NCBI RefSeq assembly: GCF_900088415.1
Contig: NZ_FLLQ01000005.1
Location: 124,001-188,000, forward strand
DNA length: 64,000 nt
Source: Vibrio mediterranei
Lineage (GTDB): Bacteria > Pseudomonadota > Gammaproteobacteria > Enterobacterales > Vibrionaceae
Direction: 5' to 3'
The position numbers were made by a program, and so were the translations under genes. The notes below the pieces were generated by a model. It was not told where the DNA came from and did no database searches. It worked only from the letters and a program-made list of their open reading frames with translations. This document shows positions 44,588 through 52,751 of this stretch, piece after piece; the first letter of the stretch is position 1, and every line of letters begins with the position of its first letter.

Positions 44588-45643
44588 ATGAGAAAGTCAC
44601 TAATCGCCTCAATAGGAGTTCTAGCAATGAGTACCACTGCCTTAACCGCTTGCAGCAACACAGAGAAAGACCCCAAGCGTTATCCAGATAAATACGTCAA
44701 TACTGAGTTGGAATACCAATCGAGCTTTAGCGACATCGTTAAGATCATGAAGTCTTATTTCACCACTGAGCGCGATACCCCAACTCCGACCTTCGATTTA
44801 CCTGTACATGTGATGACATCAGAACAATTGTTGAGTGAGCAACAAGATGTGGTTTATCGGCTTGGACATTCTAGCGTTATTATGAAGCTAGATGGCCAGT
44901 TGGTCATGGCAGATCCAGTTTTCAGCGATAGAGCATCTCCGGTGCAGTGGGCTGGGCCTAAACGCTTTCATAAGACGCCAATATCCCTAGAAGATTTACC
45001 GCAGATAGATGTGGTTATCATCAGTCACGACCATTACGACCACTTAGACAAAGCCTCAGTCAAAGCACTGGTAGATAAAGTTAATCACTTTGTTGTACCA
45101 CTAAAAGTAGGTGATTATCTTGTCAAATGGGGAGTACCTAAAAACAAGATTACCGAACTTGCATGGTGGGAATCGCATGAGGTCAACGGTATCACATATA
45201 CTCTGACACCGACTCAGCATTTCTCTGGTCGTGGCTTAACGGACCGTGATTCTACCCTTTGGGGTAGTTGGGTCATTAACAGTCAACAAGCCAACGTGTT
45301 CTTTTCTGGAGACTCTGGTTACTTTGGAGGATTTGCTGAAATTGGCGAGAAATATGGGCCTTTTGATTTTACTATGATTGAAACTGGTGCCTACAACAAG
45401 TTGTGGTCACAAATCCACATGTTCCCTGAAGAAAGCGTGCAAGCCCATATCGACGTCAAAGGTAAGGTCATGATGCCTATTCACAACAGCACTTTTGATT
45501 TGTCCATGCACGATTGGCATGAACCGATGAACAGAGCTCTAGAGATAAGTCAGGAACGTGGTGTAACTATGGTCTCGCCAGAGATTGGACAGCGTTTGGA
45601 AATTCACAATCCAGCGCCAGTTAAGCAATGGTGGAATCAATGA
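44588..45643 (+). CDS. MBL-fold metallo-hydrolase lipoprotein (NAPE-PLD/UlaG-like)
   Basis: A 351-residue lipoprotein (lipobox ALTAC, about residue 21) with a metallo-beta-lactamase fold: LGHSSVIMKLDG, the metal motif SHDHYDHLD (about 139-147), TPTQHFSGR, GDSGYF and a late MPIHNSTFDL. This pattern is typical of NAPE-PLD-like phosphodiesterases and related lactonase-type enzymes; substrate unknown. It is anchored in the envelope. The divergent TetR regulator probably represses it. It overlaps the next gene by 4 bases (ATGA). Confidence 0.88.
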   Translation: MRKSLIASIGVLAMSTTALTACSNTEKDPKRYPDKYVNTELEYQSSFSDIVKIMKSYFTTERDTPTPTFDLPVHVMTSEQLLSEQQDVVYRLGHSSVIMKLDGQLVMADPVFSDRASPVQWAGPKRFHKTPISLEDLPQIDVVIISHDHYDHLDKASVKALVDKVNHFVVPLKVGDYLVKWGVPKNKITELAWWESHEVNGITYTLTPTQHFSGRGLTDRDSTLWGSWVINSQQANVFFSGDSGYFGGFAEIGEKYGPFDFTMIETGAYNKLWSQIHMFPEESVQAHIDVKGKVMMPIHNSTFDLSMHDWHEPMNRALEISQERGVTMVSPEIGQRLEIHNPAPVKQWWNQ

Positions 45644-45972
45644 AGCTAATTCATTCACTTCTGATAGGTGGACTACTGATAGGCTCCAACGCCTTCGCCA
45701 ATACTGAGGAAGATGTACGATATCTGATCAACCAAATGCGACAATCTGATTGCGACTTCATACGTAACGGTGATAGCCATAATGGTAAAGAAGCAGCAGA
45801 ACACTTAACCCGAAAGTGGAACTACGCTAAGGATGATGTAGCCTCCATTCAGATATTTGTTGAAGAAGTAGCGTCGAAAAGTTGGTTCACCGGAACACCC
45901 TACTACGTTATCTGCCAAGGTAAACAAACTACAAGTGCTGACTGGTTAACTCAGCAATTGAAACTGAAGTAA
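45640..45972 (+). CDS. DUF5329/YfeK-like periplasmic protein
   Basis: A 110-residue protein with a signal peptide (cleavage after AFA, about 20). The mature part has the DUF5329 pattern: VRYLINQMRQSDCDFIRNGDSHNGKEAAEHLTRKW, then a second cysteine in YYVICQGK, probably a disulfide. E. coli YfeK is a member of unknown function. The frame is open from 45628, but the ATG at 45640 overlaps the upstream stop (ATGA) and begins the signal peptide, so it is the start. A terminator follows. Confidence 0.8.
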   Translation: MKLIHSLLIGGLLIGSNAFANTEEDVRYLINQMRQSDCDFIRNGDSHNGKEAAEHLTRKWNYAKDDVASIQIFVEEVASKSWFTGTPYYVICQGKQTTSADWLTQQLKLK

Positions 45973-45990
45973 TATTCTTTTGATTCCTAG

Positions 45991-46020
45991 GCGTTTGGTT
46001 GAAAGCCAAGCGCTTTTCTT
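45991..46020 (+). terminator. Intrinsic terminator of the MBL-fold operon
   Basis: GCGTTTGGTT-GAAA-GCCAAGCGC (with T-G pairs) followed by TTTTCTT. Confidence 0.75.
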
Positions 46021-46189
46021 ATACCCACTCGCCCTAAGATCCACCCTGACCCACACAATAGAGATGTCTACTGTTCAACCATAAATCGATACATAATTTT
46101 AACAATTAAAATTTTTATACATTTTTATTGCATAAATAACACTTCTGATAGTATAGTTCACACAATGATTTTTAATGCAGTAAATCAGC

Positions 46190-46918
46190 ATGGGTATTCA
46201 AGCAAACAACCTCAATAAGTTCTACGGCACGACTCAAGTTTTGCACGATGTCAGCTTTCATTGCGGCAAGGGTGAAACCTTGGTTCTCTTAGGTCCGAGT
46301 GGTGCTGGTAAAAGCTCTCTACTTCGCTTGTTAAATTTGCTGGAAATGGCAGATGGCGGTGCGCTCAGTATTGCGAATAATAACTACGATTTCGATCATC
46401 AAGTATCTGAAAAACAAGGTCTAGCGCTTCGCAAGCAAGTCGGGATGGTTTTCCAACAGTACAACCTTTGGCCGCATATGACGGTAATGGAGAACTTAAT
46501 TGAAGCACCCACTAAGGTTGCAGGCGTCTCGAAAGAGCAAGCCACAAAAGAAGCCTTAAAAATGCTTTCTACACTCCAACTCGCTGATAAAGCCGATGCG
46601 TGGCCGCTACAACTATCAGGTGGTCAGCAACAGCGTGTTGCTATTGCAAGAGCATTGATGATGAAACCTGAAGTCTTGCTCTTTGACGAACCTACAGCGG
46701 CGCTTGATCCTGAGATCACAACTCAGATCGTCAATATTATCAATGAGTTGAGCGAAACGGGCATCACCCAAGTGGTGGTTACACATGAAGTTGATTTTGC
46801 TAAGAAAATTGCTAGTCATGTTCTTTATCTCGAAAAAGGCCGAGTCATCGAACATGGGACAAAAGACGCATTTAAAAAACCTGCTACTCAAGCATTTGCT
46901 GACTACTTAACACACTAA
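46190..46918 (+). CDS. artP: Arginine ABC transporter ATP-binding protein
   Basis: A 242-residue polar-amino-acid ATPase with Walker [10 protein letters not shown] (about 36-44), signature [16 protein letters not shown], Walker [14 protein letters not shown] and H-loop VVTHEVDFA. Length and pattern match E. coli ArtP (242). The gene heads artP-artI-artQ-artM. Its leader is very AT-rich (46080-46180), with TTGCATAAATAA-like stretches that could be weak ArgR half-sites, but this is not certain. Confidence 0.92.
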   Translation: MGIQANNLNKFYGTTQVLHDVSFHCGKGETLVLLGPSGAGKSSLLRLLNLLEMADGGALSIANNNYDFDHQVSEKQGLALRKQVGMVFQQYNLWPHMTVMENLIEAPTKVAGVSKEQATKEALKMLSTLQLADKADAWPLQLSGGQQQRVAIARALMMKPEVLLFDEPTAALDPEITTQIVNIINELSETGITQVVVTHEVDFAKKIASHVLYLEKGRVIEHGTKDAFKKPATQAFADYLTH

Positions 46919-46966
46919 ATAACAATGGAGATTGCCTTTCATCGCAATCTGACATGGAGAATTATT

Positions 46967-47698
46967 ATGAAAAAAATGTTACTTGCTTCACTGATTGGTC
47001 TGGCTTCTACCGGCGCAATGGCACAACAAGAAATCAAATTTGCAATGGAAGCGACTTACGCACCATTCGAATATGTCGATGAAAATAACCAGATCCAAGG
47101 TTTTGATGTCGACCTTGCTAACGCGCTATGTAAACAGATTGAAGCCAAATGTAGCTTCCATAACCAAGCCTTTGATAGCTTAATTCCTGCACTTAAGTTC
47201 AAACGCTACGACGCAGCGATTTCTGGTATCGACATTACTGAAGCCCGTCAGCAGCAGGTAAGCTTTACCAATGCTTATTACGACAACTCAGCGGCTTTCG
47301 TAGCGATGACAGGTAAGGTTGCATCACAAGCAGTATTAGAAGGAAAGCGTGTAGGTGTTCAAAACGGTTCAACACACCAAAGCTACCTTTTAGAGCAAAT
47401 GCCAGGCGTAACAGCCGTACCTTATGGCAGTTACCAAGATGCGTTCATCGATATGCAAAATGGTCGTATTGATTCTGTATTCGGTGACACGGCAGTTGTC
47501 GCAGAATGGTTTAAGAAAGACGACAAACTGGCTTACGTTGGTGACCAAATCACTAACCAAAAATACTTTGGTAATGGCTTCGGCATCGCTGTAAACAAAG
47601 ACAACCAAGCATTGGTTGACCAGCTAAATGCAGCACTTAAAACAGTAAAAGAAAACGGCGAATACCAAGCTATTTTCGATAAGTACTTCGGGAATTAA
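46967..47698 (+). CDS. artI: Arginine ABC transporter substrate-binding protein
   Basis: A 243-residue periplasmic binding protein (signal peptide MKKMLLASLIGLASTGAMA) of the SBP_bac_3 family. Typical stretches: FAMEATYAPFEYVDENNQIQ-type start, GFDVDLANALCKQI, FDSLIPALKFKRYDAAISG, and GVQNGSTHQSYL. It matches ArtI/ArtJ, which bind arginine. The open frame begins at 46925, but GGAG lies 8 bases before the ATG at 46967. artQ begins 1 base after its stop. Confidence 0.92.
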   Translation: MKKMLLASLIGLASTGAMAQQEIKFAMEATYAPFEYVDENNQIQGFDVDLANALCKQIEAKCSFHNQAFDSLIPALKFKRYDAAISGIDITEARQQQVSFTNAYYDNSAAFVAMTGKVASQAVLEGKRVGVQNGSTHQSYLLEQMPGVTAVPYGSYQDAFIDMQNGRIDSVFGDTAVVAEWFKKDDKLAYVGDQITNQKYFGNGFGIAVNKDNQALVDQLNAALKTVKENGEYQAIFDKYFGN

Positions 47699-47699
47699 T

Positions 47700-48392
47700 A
47701 TGGGTTTAACGGGTTACTCAGCGTCACTCGTACAGGCAAGTTGGGTAACCATCCAACTTGCTTTCGTCAGCCTTTTGGTTGGCTTAGTACTGGCGATCAT
47801 TTTTGCTGGTGGCGAGATGTCTCGTCACAAAATCATCTCTTGGCCAACCACGGCAATTGTCACCATTATTCGTGGCTTGCCAGAACTTCTAGTCGTTCTG
47901 TTTATCTTCTTTGGTTCTACACAAGTCTTGTTTTTGATTACGGGAGATTTCATTGAGGTTAGCCCGTTCTTAGCAGGTGTCATCGCACTCTCGTTGATTT
48001 TTGCCTCTTATGCAGCACAAACCATTCGTGGAGCACTAAAGGCAGTACCCAGTGGCCAGCGAGAAGCTGGCAGTGCATTAGGCCTAAGTCGCGCACGTGT
48101 TTTCTTTAGAATAGTGCTGCCACAAGCGGTTAAGCATGCCCTACCCGGACTCACCAATCAGTGGCTCGTACTATTAAAAGATACTGCTTTAGTCTCACTA
48201 ATTGGCGTTACAGACTTAATGAAACAAGCACAATTAACCTCTGCGGCGACACATGAAGCGTTTACTTGGTATGCGACCGCAGCGGCGATTTATCTTGTCA
48301 TCACATTGATTACTCAAAAAGCAGTAAAAGTACTAGATAAAAAGTTCTCCTCAAAAGAAATGGCCGTCGGTAGCAAAGGAGTCACAGCATGA
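47700..48392 (+). CDS. artQ: Arginine ABC transporter permease ArtQ
   Basis: A 230-residue inner-membrane permease with about five helices and the cytoplasmic EAA motif (GSALGLSRARVFFRIVLPQA, about 121-140) that docks on ArtP. It forms a heterodimer with ArtM. It overlaps artM by 4 bases (ATGA), so the two are translated together. Confidence 0.92.
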   Translation: MGLTGYSASLVQASWVTIQLAFVSLLVGLVLAIIFAGGEMSRHKIISWPTTAIVTIIRGLPELLVVLFIFFGSTQVLFLITGDFIEVSPFLAGVIALSLIFASYAAQTIRGALKAVPSGQREAGSALGLSRARVFFRIVLPQAVKHALPGLTNQWLVLLKDTALVSLIGVTDLMKQAQLTSAATHEAFTWYATAAAIYLVITLITQKAVKVLDKKFSSKEMAVGSKGVTA

Positions 48393-49060
48393 ATCAACAA
48401 CATGTTTGGCAAATGGTCGATGGCTTGCAAACAAGCCTACAGCTTACTGTTGTAGCACTAATCGTAGGCTGCCTACTTGCGTTGCTGATGACACTTAGCT
48501 TGATTCTTCGAACGCCAGTAGTTCACTGGCTAACGCGTGGTATCATCACTCTTTTTACTGGTACACCGCTATTGGTTCAGATCTTTCTGGTCTACTACGG
48601 ACCGGGGCAGTTTGAAGTCATTAGAGAAAGTTTTTTGTGGGCATGGCTAAGCCAACCTTGGTTCTGTGCCATGCTTGCCCTTGCACTTAACACCGCGGCG
48701 TACAGTACTCAACTATTTAAAGGCGCGTTCAATGCGATTCCATCAGGTCAATGGCAGGCATGTCGTGCACTAGGGATGGATATGAAAGCAACGCTACGTG
48801 TCTTGCTTCCGTTTGCGATTCGCCGAGCGATCCCTGCTTACTCGAATGAAGTGATCTTAGTATTTAAAGGCACATCGCTGGCCAGTACCATCACTATCAT
48901 GGATATCATGGGCTACGCACAGCGTATCAATGCTCAAACTTACGATACACTCGTCGTCTTTAGCGTGGCAGGGCTTTTCTATCTTGGGGTAAATGGCATT
49001 CTTACTTTGATCTTTAGACAAGTTGAGAAAAAAGCTCTGGCTTTTGAAGCGGCACGCTAA
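48389..49060 (+). CDS. artM: Arginine ABC transporter permease ArtM
   Basis: A 223-residue permease, partner of ArtQ, with five helices and EAA motif (CRALGMDMKATLRVLLPFA, about 130-148). TPLLVQIFLVYYGPGQF is characteristic of ArtM. Length equals E. coli ArtM (222). It ends the art operon; the next hairpin mainly serves the opposing gene. Confidence 0.92.
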   Translation: MNQQHVWQMVDGLQTSLQLTVVALIVGCLLALLMTLSLILRTPVVHWLTRGIITLFTGTPLLVQIFLVYYGPGQFEVIRESFLWAWLSQPWFCAMLALALNTAAYSTQLFKGAFNAIPSGQWQACRALGMDMKATLRVLLPFAIRRAIPAYSNEVILVFKGTSLASTITIMDIMGYAQRINAQTYDTLVVFSVAGLFYLGVNGILTLIFRQVEKKALAFEAAR

Positions 49061-49091
49061 ATCCACTGGCGCTGAAAAAGAATATCACCTG

Positions 49092-49116
49092 AAAAAGTGG
49101 AGCAAGCGCTCCACTT
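49092..49116 (-). terminator. Terminator between artM and the opposing barrel gene
   Basis: AAGTGGAGC-N4-GCTCCACTT; the T-run (TTTTTC) appears on the minus strand, so it chiefly terminates the minus-strand gene. Confidence 0.8.
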
Positions 49117-49582
49117 AAATCATTACTTTCAGAGAGAATACCAACACATCTGTAAACAGGGCAGTTTCAAATCCCAAATGCTTATAATGTAATGTTAGAG
49201 TCGGAGCAACAACGGGAGTGATACCACCAAGCTGTACGCTGTTCTGCTCTTTTGTGTATCCTGTAATCCCCCCCAATCTTATGCCAACTTTTGCCCAAGG
49301 CGTCCAGTCGAACTGAGGGTGGTAAGACAAGATATACGAACGCGTATCAAAACTGTTTAGTAGCGTAAATGCTTCCCATCTTTTGTATCGAACACCAACG
49401 ATGTAGTTATCTTGGTTTCTGCCCGTAGACGTTAAGTGCTCAGTCCAACCCGCAAACGTAACGTCAACATCACCTTTCCATTCATCAGCCTTATGATTTT
49501 CTTCTTTGACAGATTTTTCTATCGCAAACACAGTAAAGCTAGTTGCGATAAGAACAATGAGCAACACAATGCGGCGTACCAT
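49115..49582 (-). CDS. Small exported protein, possible PagP-like outer-membrane barrel
   Basis: A 155-residue protein with signal peptide (cleavage after VFA, about 20) and alternating hydrophobic strands: YIVGVRYKRWEAFTLLNSF, YILSYHPQF, AKVGIRLGGITGY and PTLTLHYKHLGFETALF. This suggests a small barrel, and the C-terminal GITPVVAPTLTLHYKHLGFE recalls PagP-like acyltransferases. I do not see PagP catalytic residues with confidence, so function is open. It may be the last gene after the MaoC gene, but 107 bases separate them. Confidence 0.6.
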   Translation of the reverse strand: MVRRIVLLIVLIATSFTVFAIEKSVKEENHKADEWKGDVDVTFAGWTEHLTSTGRNQDNYIVGVRYKRWEAFTLLNSFDTRSYILSYHPQFDWTPWAKVGIRLGGITGYTKEQNSVQLGGITPVVAPTLTLHYKHLGFETALFTDVLVFSLKVMI

Positions 49583-49689
49583 ACCAGTTTTTCCGAATAC
49601 AACATGGGGAACGCTATGCTACAAAAAGTCTACTCGGTTTATTGTCTGTTATTGTATGTTAATGTCGCTACTATCAATACTAACATTGA

Positions 49690-50526
49690 CTATTTACATG
49701 TCTTGTTAAGCACCATTTCAATAAAGCATTTTCCTTCGCTGTTAATACATAAGATTTGTTCTTTATCTTGAACCACTTGTACTTCCGTTGGCATTAAAAT
49801 CGGCTTCTTGAATGCAAAACCCACATTACGAAGAGCGGTTGAATCGGCTCCAGTTGTCAAAAGTTTAGCCACCATATACATCCCATGAATGATCGGCCTA
49901 TTAAATCCAAACAGTCTAGCTGACCATCGAGCTAGATGAATTGGATTATAGTCTCCCGATAGTTTTGCGTACTCGCGTGCTTGGCTGACAATAACAGTAA
50001 ACGTGGATAGCTCAGGCAACGGAGTCGACAGCATAGGAGGAGTATTTTTGGATCTCACGTTTTTTCGTTTAGTCGGCATCAAGTAACCAGATCGATACCT
50101 CGCAATCATCTGCCCTGAGCGATAAAAAGCTCCATGCAATTCAAAACTCAATCCACGGTCAGTTTTTCGCTCTGCTTGTAACTCCAATTGAAACTCGTAA
50201 CTTTGTTCACCGTCGAGCGCATCAAACTGCTCAAACTCTATATAGGTATGAACTAACCCTAGAGGGCGAATAGAAGTATTTGGATGAGTGAACAGTTGCA
50301 ATTGCTCATTTTGAGTGGCAACAAATAGAAACGGTAATGGTACGGAGCCTTTGCTAAAGCCGAAATAGTCCTTATAACGCTGAAGCTTTTCTGTATCAAA
50401 ATGGAAATTTGAATTGGTTAGCGATAGCGGCCCAATACAAGTAATAGCATCGACATCAATTCGTTTCAGTAAGGCTTTGAATAGTAGAGTGGAATATCGA
50501 CTGGAGCGAGAAGCATCAATGTGCAT
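49690..50526 (-). CDS. MaoC-family (R-specific enoyl-CoA hydratase-like) protein
   Basis: A 278-residue double-hotdog protein. The C-terminal hotdog carries the hydratase motif YAKLSGDYNPIHLARWSARLFGFNRPIIHGMYM with the catalytic Asp and His (about residues 188-220); the N-terminal half has no motif. It should hydrate trans-2-enoyl thioesters or bind acyl-CoA. It stands alone, with no clear ribosome site. Substrate unknown. Confidence 0.85.
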   Translation of the reverse strand: MHIDASRSSRYSTLLFKALLKRIDVDAITCIGPLSLTNSNFHFDTEKLQRYKDYFGFSKGSVPLPFLFVATQNEQLQLFTHPNTSIRPLGLVHTYIEFEQFDALDGEQSYEFQLELQAERKTDRGLSFELHGAFYRSGQMIARYRSGYLMPTKRKNVRSKNTPPMLSTPLPELSTFTVIVSQAREYAKLSGDYNPIHLARWSARLFGFNRPIIHGMYMVAKLLTTGADSTALRNVGFAFKKPILMPTEVQVVQDKEQILCINSEGKCFIEMVLNKTCK

Positions 50527-50591
50527 TGAAAATACCGTAAACGTGGCAGTTACTGATTGAGCCTAGTTTACCTTGTCTTGCTCCAATGAAA

Positions 50592-50617
50592 TAGCGCCTC
50601 TAATATGAGAGGCGCTA
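50592..50617 (-). terminator. Hairpin terminator of curA
   Basis: TAGCGCCTCT-N6-AGAGGCGCTA, a perfect 10-base stem just after the curA stop; the minus-strand T-tail is short. Confidence 0.75.
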
Positions 50618-50642
50618 GATACCATATCTGATTGCCGAACGA

Positions 50643-51674
50643 TTATTTCGACTCGTTCATCTTGATAACCAGTTTACCGAAGTTTTTACCTTCCAATAAG
50701 CCCATAAAAGCTTCTGGTGTATTTTCAAAACCATCAACTAGGTGTTCTTTATACTTGATTTTACCTTCTGCAAGCCATTGTCCCATCTGAGATGCAAACT
50801 CATCATAACGGTGTGCGTAGTCATCAAAAATGATGAAGCCTTGCATCTTGATTCGCTTAATCAGCAAAGTTGCTACCAACATTGACATGCGATCAGGCCC
50901 TTCAGGTAATGACGTTACATTGTATTGAGAAATCAAACCACATACAGGGATGCGCGCACCCGTATTTAACAATGGCAACACCGCATCGAATACTTTACCA
51001 CCAACGTTTTCGAAATAGACATCGATGCCATCACCGCAAGCTTCAGCAAGTTGCTGCGCCAGGTCATCTGATTTATGGTCTAAACACTCATCAAAACCCA
51101 GTACCTCTTTTGCGTGCTGACACTTCTCGGCACCGCCCGCAATACCGACGACTTTGCAACCTTTAAGTTTCGCGATTTGACCTACCGTTGCACCAACTGG
51201 CCCAGTTGCGGCAGCCACAACCACAGTGTCACCCGCTTTAGGTTGACCAATATCCAAAAGGCCCATGTAAGCGGTAAAACCAGGCATACCCATTATACCA
51301 AGTGCAAATGAAGGATGACTTGGATTCTTACCCAGTTTCACTAGCCCTTCACCATTAGAGATTGCGTAATCTTGCCACCCTGTATAAGCCAAAACCCACT
51401 CACCTTGCTCAAAGTTTTCATGGTTTGATTGCTCAACCTGACAAACCGTTGCGCCCACCATGACCTCATCTAAGGCAACCGGATCCGCATACGACTCTGC
51501 AGCACTCATTCGACCTCGCATGTAAGGGTCAAGAGATAGATAAATCGCTCTCAATAGCATTTCCCCATCTTTTGGCTCAGGAATTACCGCCGACTCCAAA
51601 CGGAAGTTCTCGTTTACTGGTGCACCCACAGGGCGTGAAGCTAAGACAATTCTTCGGTTATTTTCTTGTGACAT
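50643..51674 (-). CDS. curA: NADPH-dependent enone reductase, CurA-like
   Basis: A 343-residue medium-chain reductase of the leukotriene-B4-dehydrogenase type without zinc ligands. Seen: LYLSLDPYMRGRM-like N-terminal segment, the nucleotide-binding AATGPVGATVGQIAKLKG (about 154-171), and YFENVGGKVFDAVLPLL. E. coli CurA (345 residues) reduces curcumin and other alpha,beta-unsaturated carbonyls. A NemR-like regulator gene lies upstream on the same strand, and a copy of its putative operator sits just before this promoter (51706-51724), so induction by electrophiles is inferred. Confidence 0.92.
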   Translation of the reverse strand: MSQENNRRIVLASRPVGAPVNENFRLESAVIPEPKDGEMLLRAIYLSLDPYMRGRMSAAESYADPVALDEVMVGATVCQVEQSNHENFEQGEWVLAYTGWQDYAISNGEGLVKLGKNPSHPSFALGIMGMPGFTAYMGLLDIGQPKAGDTVVVAAATGPVGATVGQIAKLKGCKVVGIAGGAEKCQHAKEVLGFDECLDHKSDDLAQQLAEACGDGIDVYFENVGGKVFDAVLPLLNTGARIPVCGLISQYNVTSLPEGPDRMSMLVATLLIKRIKMQGFIIFDDYAHRYDEFASQMGQWLAEGKIKYKEHLVDGFENTPEAFMGLLEGKNFGKLVIKMNESK

Positions 51675-51705
51675 CTTGATTCCCTTTTGTTCCTTTGCTC
51701 TTAAT

Positions 51706-51724
51706 ATTAGACCAGTCGTCTAGT
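51706..51724. promoter_or_regulatory. NemR-like operator at the curA promoter
   Basis: ATTAGACCAGTCGTCTAGT, containing the dyad TAGAC-N5-GTCTA. The same 19 bases occur before the nemR-like gene at 52376-52394. The E. coli NemR box (TAGACC..GGTCTA) is of the same type. Confidence 0.85.
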
Positions 51725-51733
51725 TTTGTTTGA

Positions 51734-51760
51734 TAAAAAAACCTGTTGTATAAACAGGCT
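51734..51760 (-). terminator. Intrinsic terminator of the nemR-like gene
   Basis: CCTGTT-N5-AACAGG with a seven-base T-run on the minus strand. Confidence 0.88.
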
Positions 51761-51769
51761 ATAAATTAA

Positions 51770-52357
51770 TTACTTATGCTTTAACAGCTGCTCGGTCATT
51801 GATAGTGCTACCCTTAACTGTGCCGTGTCTTGGCTGAGCTTACTCAGCAGACTTGCACCTAACCATTGCTGGTAGAGGGTACTGGCAGTGCTTAAGCTAT
51901 CTTGAACAGCAATAGAGCCATCCTCGGTACCTAACTCAATACACTTTGCAATTGCTGCAACGATTCGCTCCGCTCCAGTCAGTAGCTCCGAACGCATGGT
52001 TTCAGACAAATCAGAGACTTCAGCACCTAATTTAACTACTAAGCATTTATGGGCATTGCAGCGTCCTGATTCAACATCAAGCCAGCGATTAAAATAGCTC
52101 ATTAAACGTTCATAACCGGTGCCGTTTTCACTACAGAACAGAGCTTCAATACGTTCCATATAGCCTTCAAAATAAGAGGCAATCAAAACTTCTCCGAAGT
52201 GCTCTTTAGACTTAAAGTAATGATAAAAAGACCCTTTCGGTACATCTGCTGCTTTCAATAACTCCGACAAGCCCACCGCAGTAAAGCCTTTCGATAGTAT
52301 TAACTGATACCCCACATCAAGGATATGCTGTCTTGATTCGTTTGTTTTTGCATTCAT
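51770..52357 (-). CDS. NemR-like TetR-family electrophile sensor
   Basis: A 195-residue TetR protein closely following E. coli NemR: HTH GLSELLKAADVPKGSFYHYFKSKEHFG and the central CNAHKCLVVKLGAEVSDLSETMR, which aligns with the NemR segment around its redox-active cysteine. NemR loses DNA binding when its cysteine reacts with quinones, N-ethylmaleimide, methylglyoxal or chlorine species. The open frame begins at 52372, but the ATG at 52357 (MNAKTNESRQHIL) matches the NemR start. Its own promoter and that of curA share an identical 19-base site, so it should repress both. Confidence 0.88.
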   Translation of the reverse strand: MNAKTNESRQHILDVGYQLILSKGFTAVGLSELLKAADVPKGSFYHYFKSKEHFGEVLIASYFEGYMERIEALFCSENGTGYERLMSYFNRWLDVESGRCNAHKCLVVKLGAEVSDLSETMRSELLTGAERIVAAIAKCIELGTEDGSIAVQDSLSTASTLYQQWLGASLLSKLSQDTAQLRVALSMTEQLLKHK

Positions 52358-52375
52358 ACCGCTACCATACAAACA

Positions 52376-52394
52376 ATTAGACCAGTCGTCTAGT
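52376..52394. promoter_or_regulatory. NemR-like operator at the regulator's own promoter
   Basis: The second copy of ATTAGACCAGTCGTCTAGT, identical over 19 bases to that at 51706-51724, indicating autoregulation. Confidence 0.85.
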
Positions 52395-52532
52395 GATTTG
52401 TAATGTAATCATCTTTCACAGTTCGGTACAAACGTATTGTTACTGCAACCACAGTGACCCAAGCATGACTTACCTTTGTTTTTTGAGTTACAATCCCTTT
52501 CAATCTGGCATCTTCAGAAAAACGAGGGAATG

Positions 52533-52688
52533 ATGAAGAAAATCGTATTGATGTTTTTGCTCACTTTGCCGCTGATGGCTTGCACTGAAGTCGGCAGCGA
52601 AGCGTGGTGTAAAGACATGAAAGAAAAACCAAAAGGCGACTGGACAGCGAACGAAGCGAGTGATTACGCTAAACATTGTATCTTTTAG
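52533..52688 (+). CDS. DUF3012 family small lipoprotein
   Basis: A 51-residue lipoprotein: signal with lipobox LPLMAC, then the DUF3012 pattern SEAWCKDMKEKPKGDWTANEASDYAKHCIF with two further cysteines. The family is found in vibrios and relatives; function unknown. The frame is open from 52476, but GAGGG is just before the paired ATGs at 52530 and 52533; 52533 has the better spacing. Confidence 0.82.
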   Translation: MKKIVLMFLLTLPLMACTEVGSEAWCKDMKEKPKGDWTANEASDYAKHCIF

Positions 52689-52719
52689 TCAATCTGACTG
52701 AACCAAAATAGCCTTAGAT

Positions 52720-52746
52720 AGTCCCATTTAAAAAAACAATGGGACT
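52720..52746 (+). promoter_or_regulatory. Leader hairpin that includes the ribosome site of the peptidase gene
   Basis: AGTCCCATT-N9-AATGGGACT. The GGGA in the right arm (52741-52744) is the only good Shine-Dalgarno for the ATG at 52752, 7 bases away, so the fold would hide it. Confidence 0.55.
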
Positions 52747-52751
52747 TCAAA

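Noticed and set aside
46080..46180. ARG boxes upstream of artP
   Set aside because: The region is very AT-rich and contains TTGCATAAATAA-like half-sites, but no clear 18-base palindrome, so an ArgR site is not claimed.
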